Positions 11,920-11,964 of a DNA stretch of 11,964 nt are shown piece by piece (within the stretch, counting starts at the first letter, position 1; each line of letters begins with the position of its first letter). The DNA is taken from the NCBI GenBank assembly GCA_964455935.1, contig CAYVZU010000123.1, forward strand, positions 1-11,964, written 5' to 3'. The stretch is from CAYVZU01 sp964455935. GTDB taxonomy: Bacteria > Fibrobacterota > CAYVZU01. A model generated the notes under the pieces. That model searched no databases. It worked only from the letters and a program-made list of their open reading frames with translations, and was not told where the DNA came from. The translations under genes and the position numbers were made by a program.

Positions 11920-11964
11920 TTCGACAGTTCGAGTGAAAAAAGGCTGATATTGGCAAGATTTCGC

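Noticed and set aside
1..11964. CRISPR array, prophage or integron structure
   Set aside because: No regularly spaced direct repeats, phage genes, integrase or attachment-site duplications were seen; the only mobile trace is the element at 286-846.

Overview
This window looks like chromosomal DNA of a GC-rich diderm bacterium. Evidence for an outer membrane is a likely lipoprotein (LPP20 family) and a protein ending in beta-barrel-like strands. A SpoVG homologue, the MEP isoprenoid enzyme IspE, a zinc-ligand (C+) type S18 and an L25 with a TL5-type second domain sit in a gene order (ispE, spoVG, tRNA-Gln, rplY, pth, rpsF, ssb, rpsR, DUF2232 gene, rplI) that I associate with deep-branching diderm lineages such as Desulfobacterota-like bacteria, Acidobacteriota and several candidate phyla. 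I cannot place it more precisely from sequence alone.

Region 1 (1-948) is accessory. It starts with the 3' end of a gene resembling the DUF2087 family. Next is a 561-bp element (286-846) bounded by 31-bp inverted repeats matching at 28 positions. The element contains only the C-terminal, DnaA-like DNA-binding part of a REP-associated (Y1-type) transposase. A perfect 16-bp tandem duplication and a small palindrome lie at its right edge.

Region 2 (949-4917, minus strand) is a three-gene envelope operon read from right to left: an LPP20-type lipoprotein, a 592-residue exported protein with a FlgT-like segment and a C-terminal barrel-like region, and a 426-residue exported protein. It has a candidate promoter at 4889-4917 and ends at a strong bidirectional hairpin terminator at 949-979. 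The function is not established. It is the best candidate here for an undescribed envelope system.

Region 3 (4989-11820, plus strand) starts from a candidate promoter whose spacer holds a perfect dyad. It runs through a small DUF2279/VanZ-like membrane protein gene, ispE, spoVG, a terminator-like structure, tRNA-Gln(TTG), rplY/ctc, pth, a highly structured intergenic leader, rpsF, ssb (overlapping rpsR by 32 nt), rpsR, a DUF2232 membrane protein gene, rplI and dapA. A strong terminator follows dapA. Most gaps are short and most starts have good Shine-Dalgarno sequences, so much of this is probably co-transcribed translation-related housekeeping. The prs and ychF genes often found in this neighbourhood are absent.

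Region 4 (11821-11964) has no recognisable gene but contains two consecutive hairpins. The main points for follow-up are the deletion-derivative element, the LPP20 operon, the structured rpsF leader, an Asn-to-His change in the Pth active-site loop, and an SSB without the usual acidic C-terminal tip.
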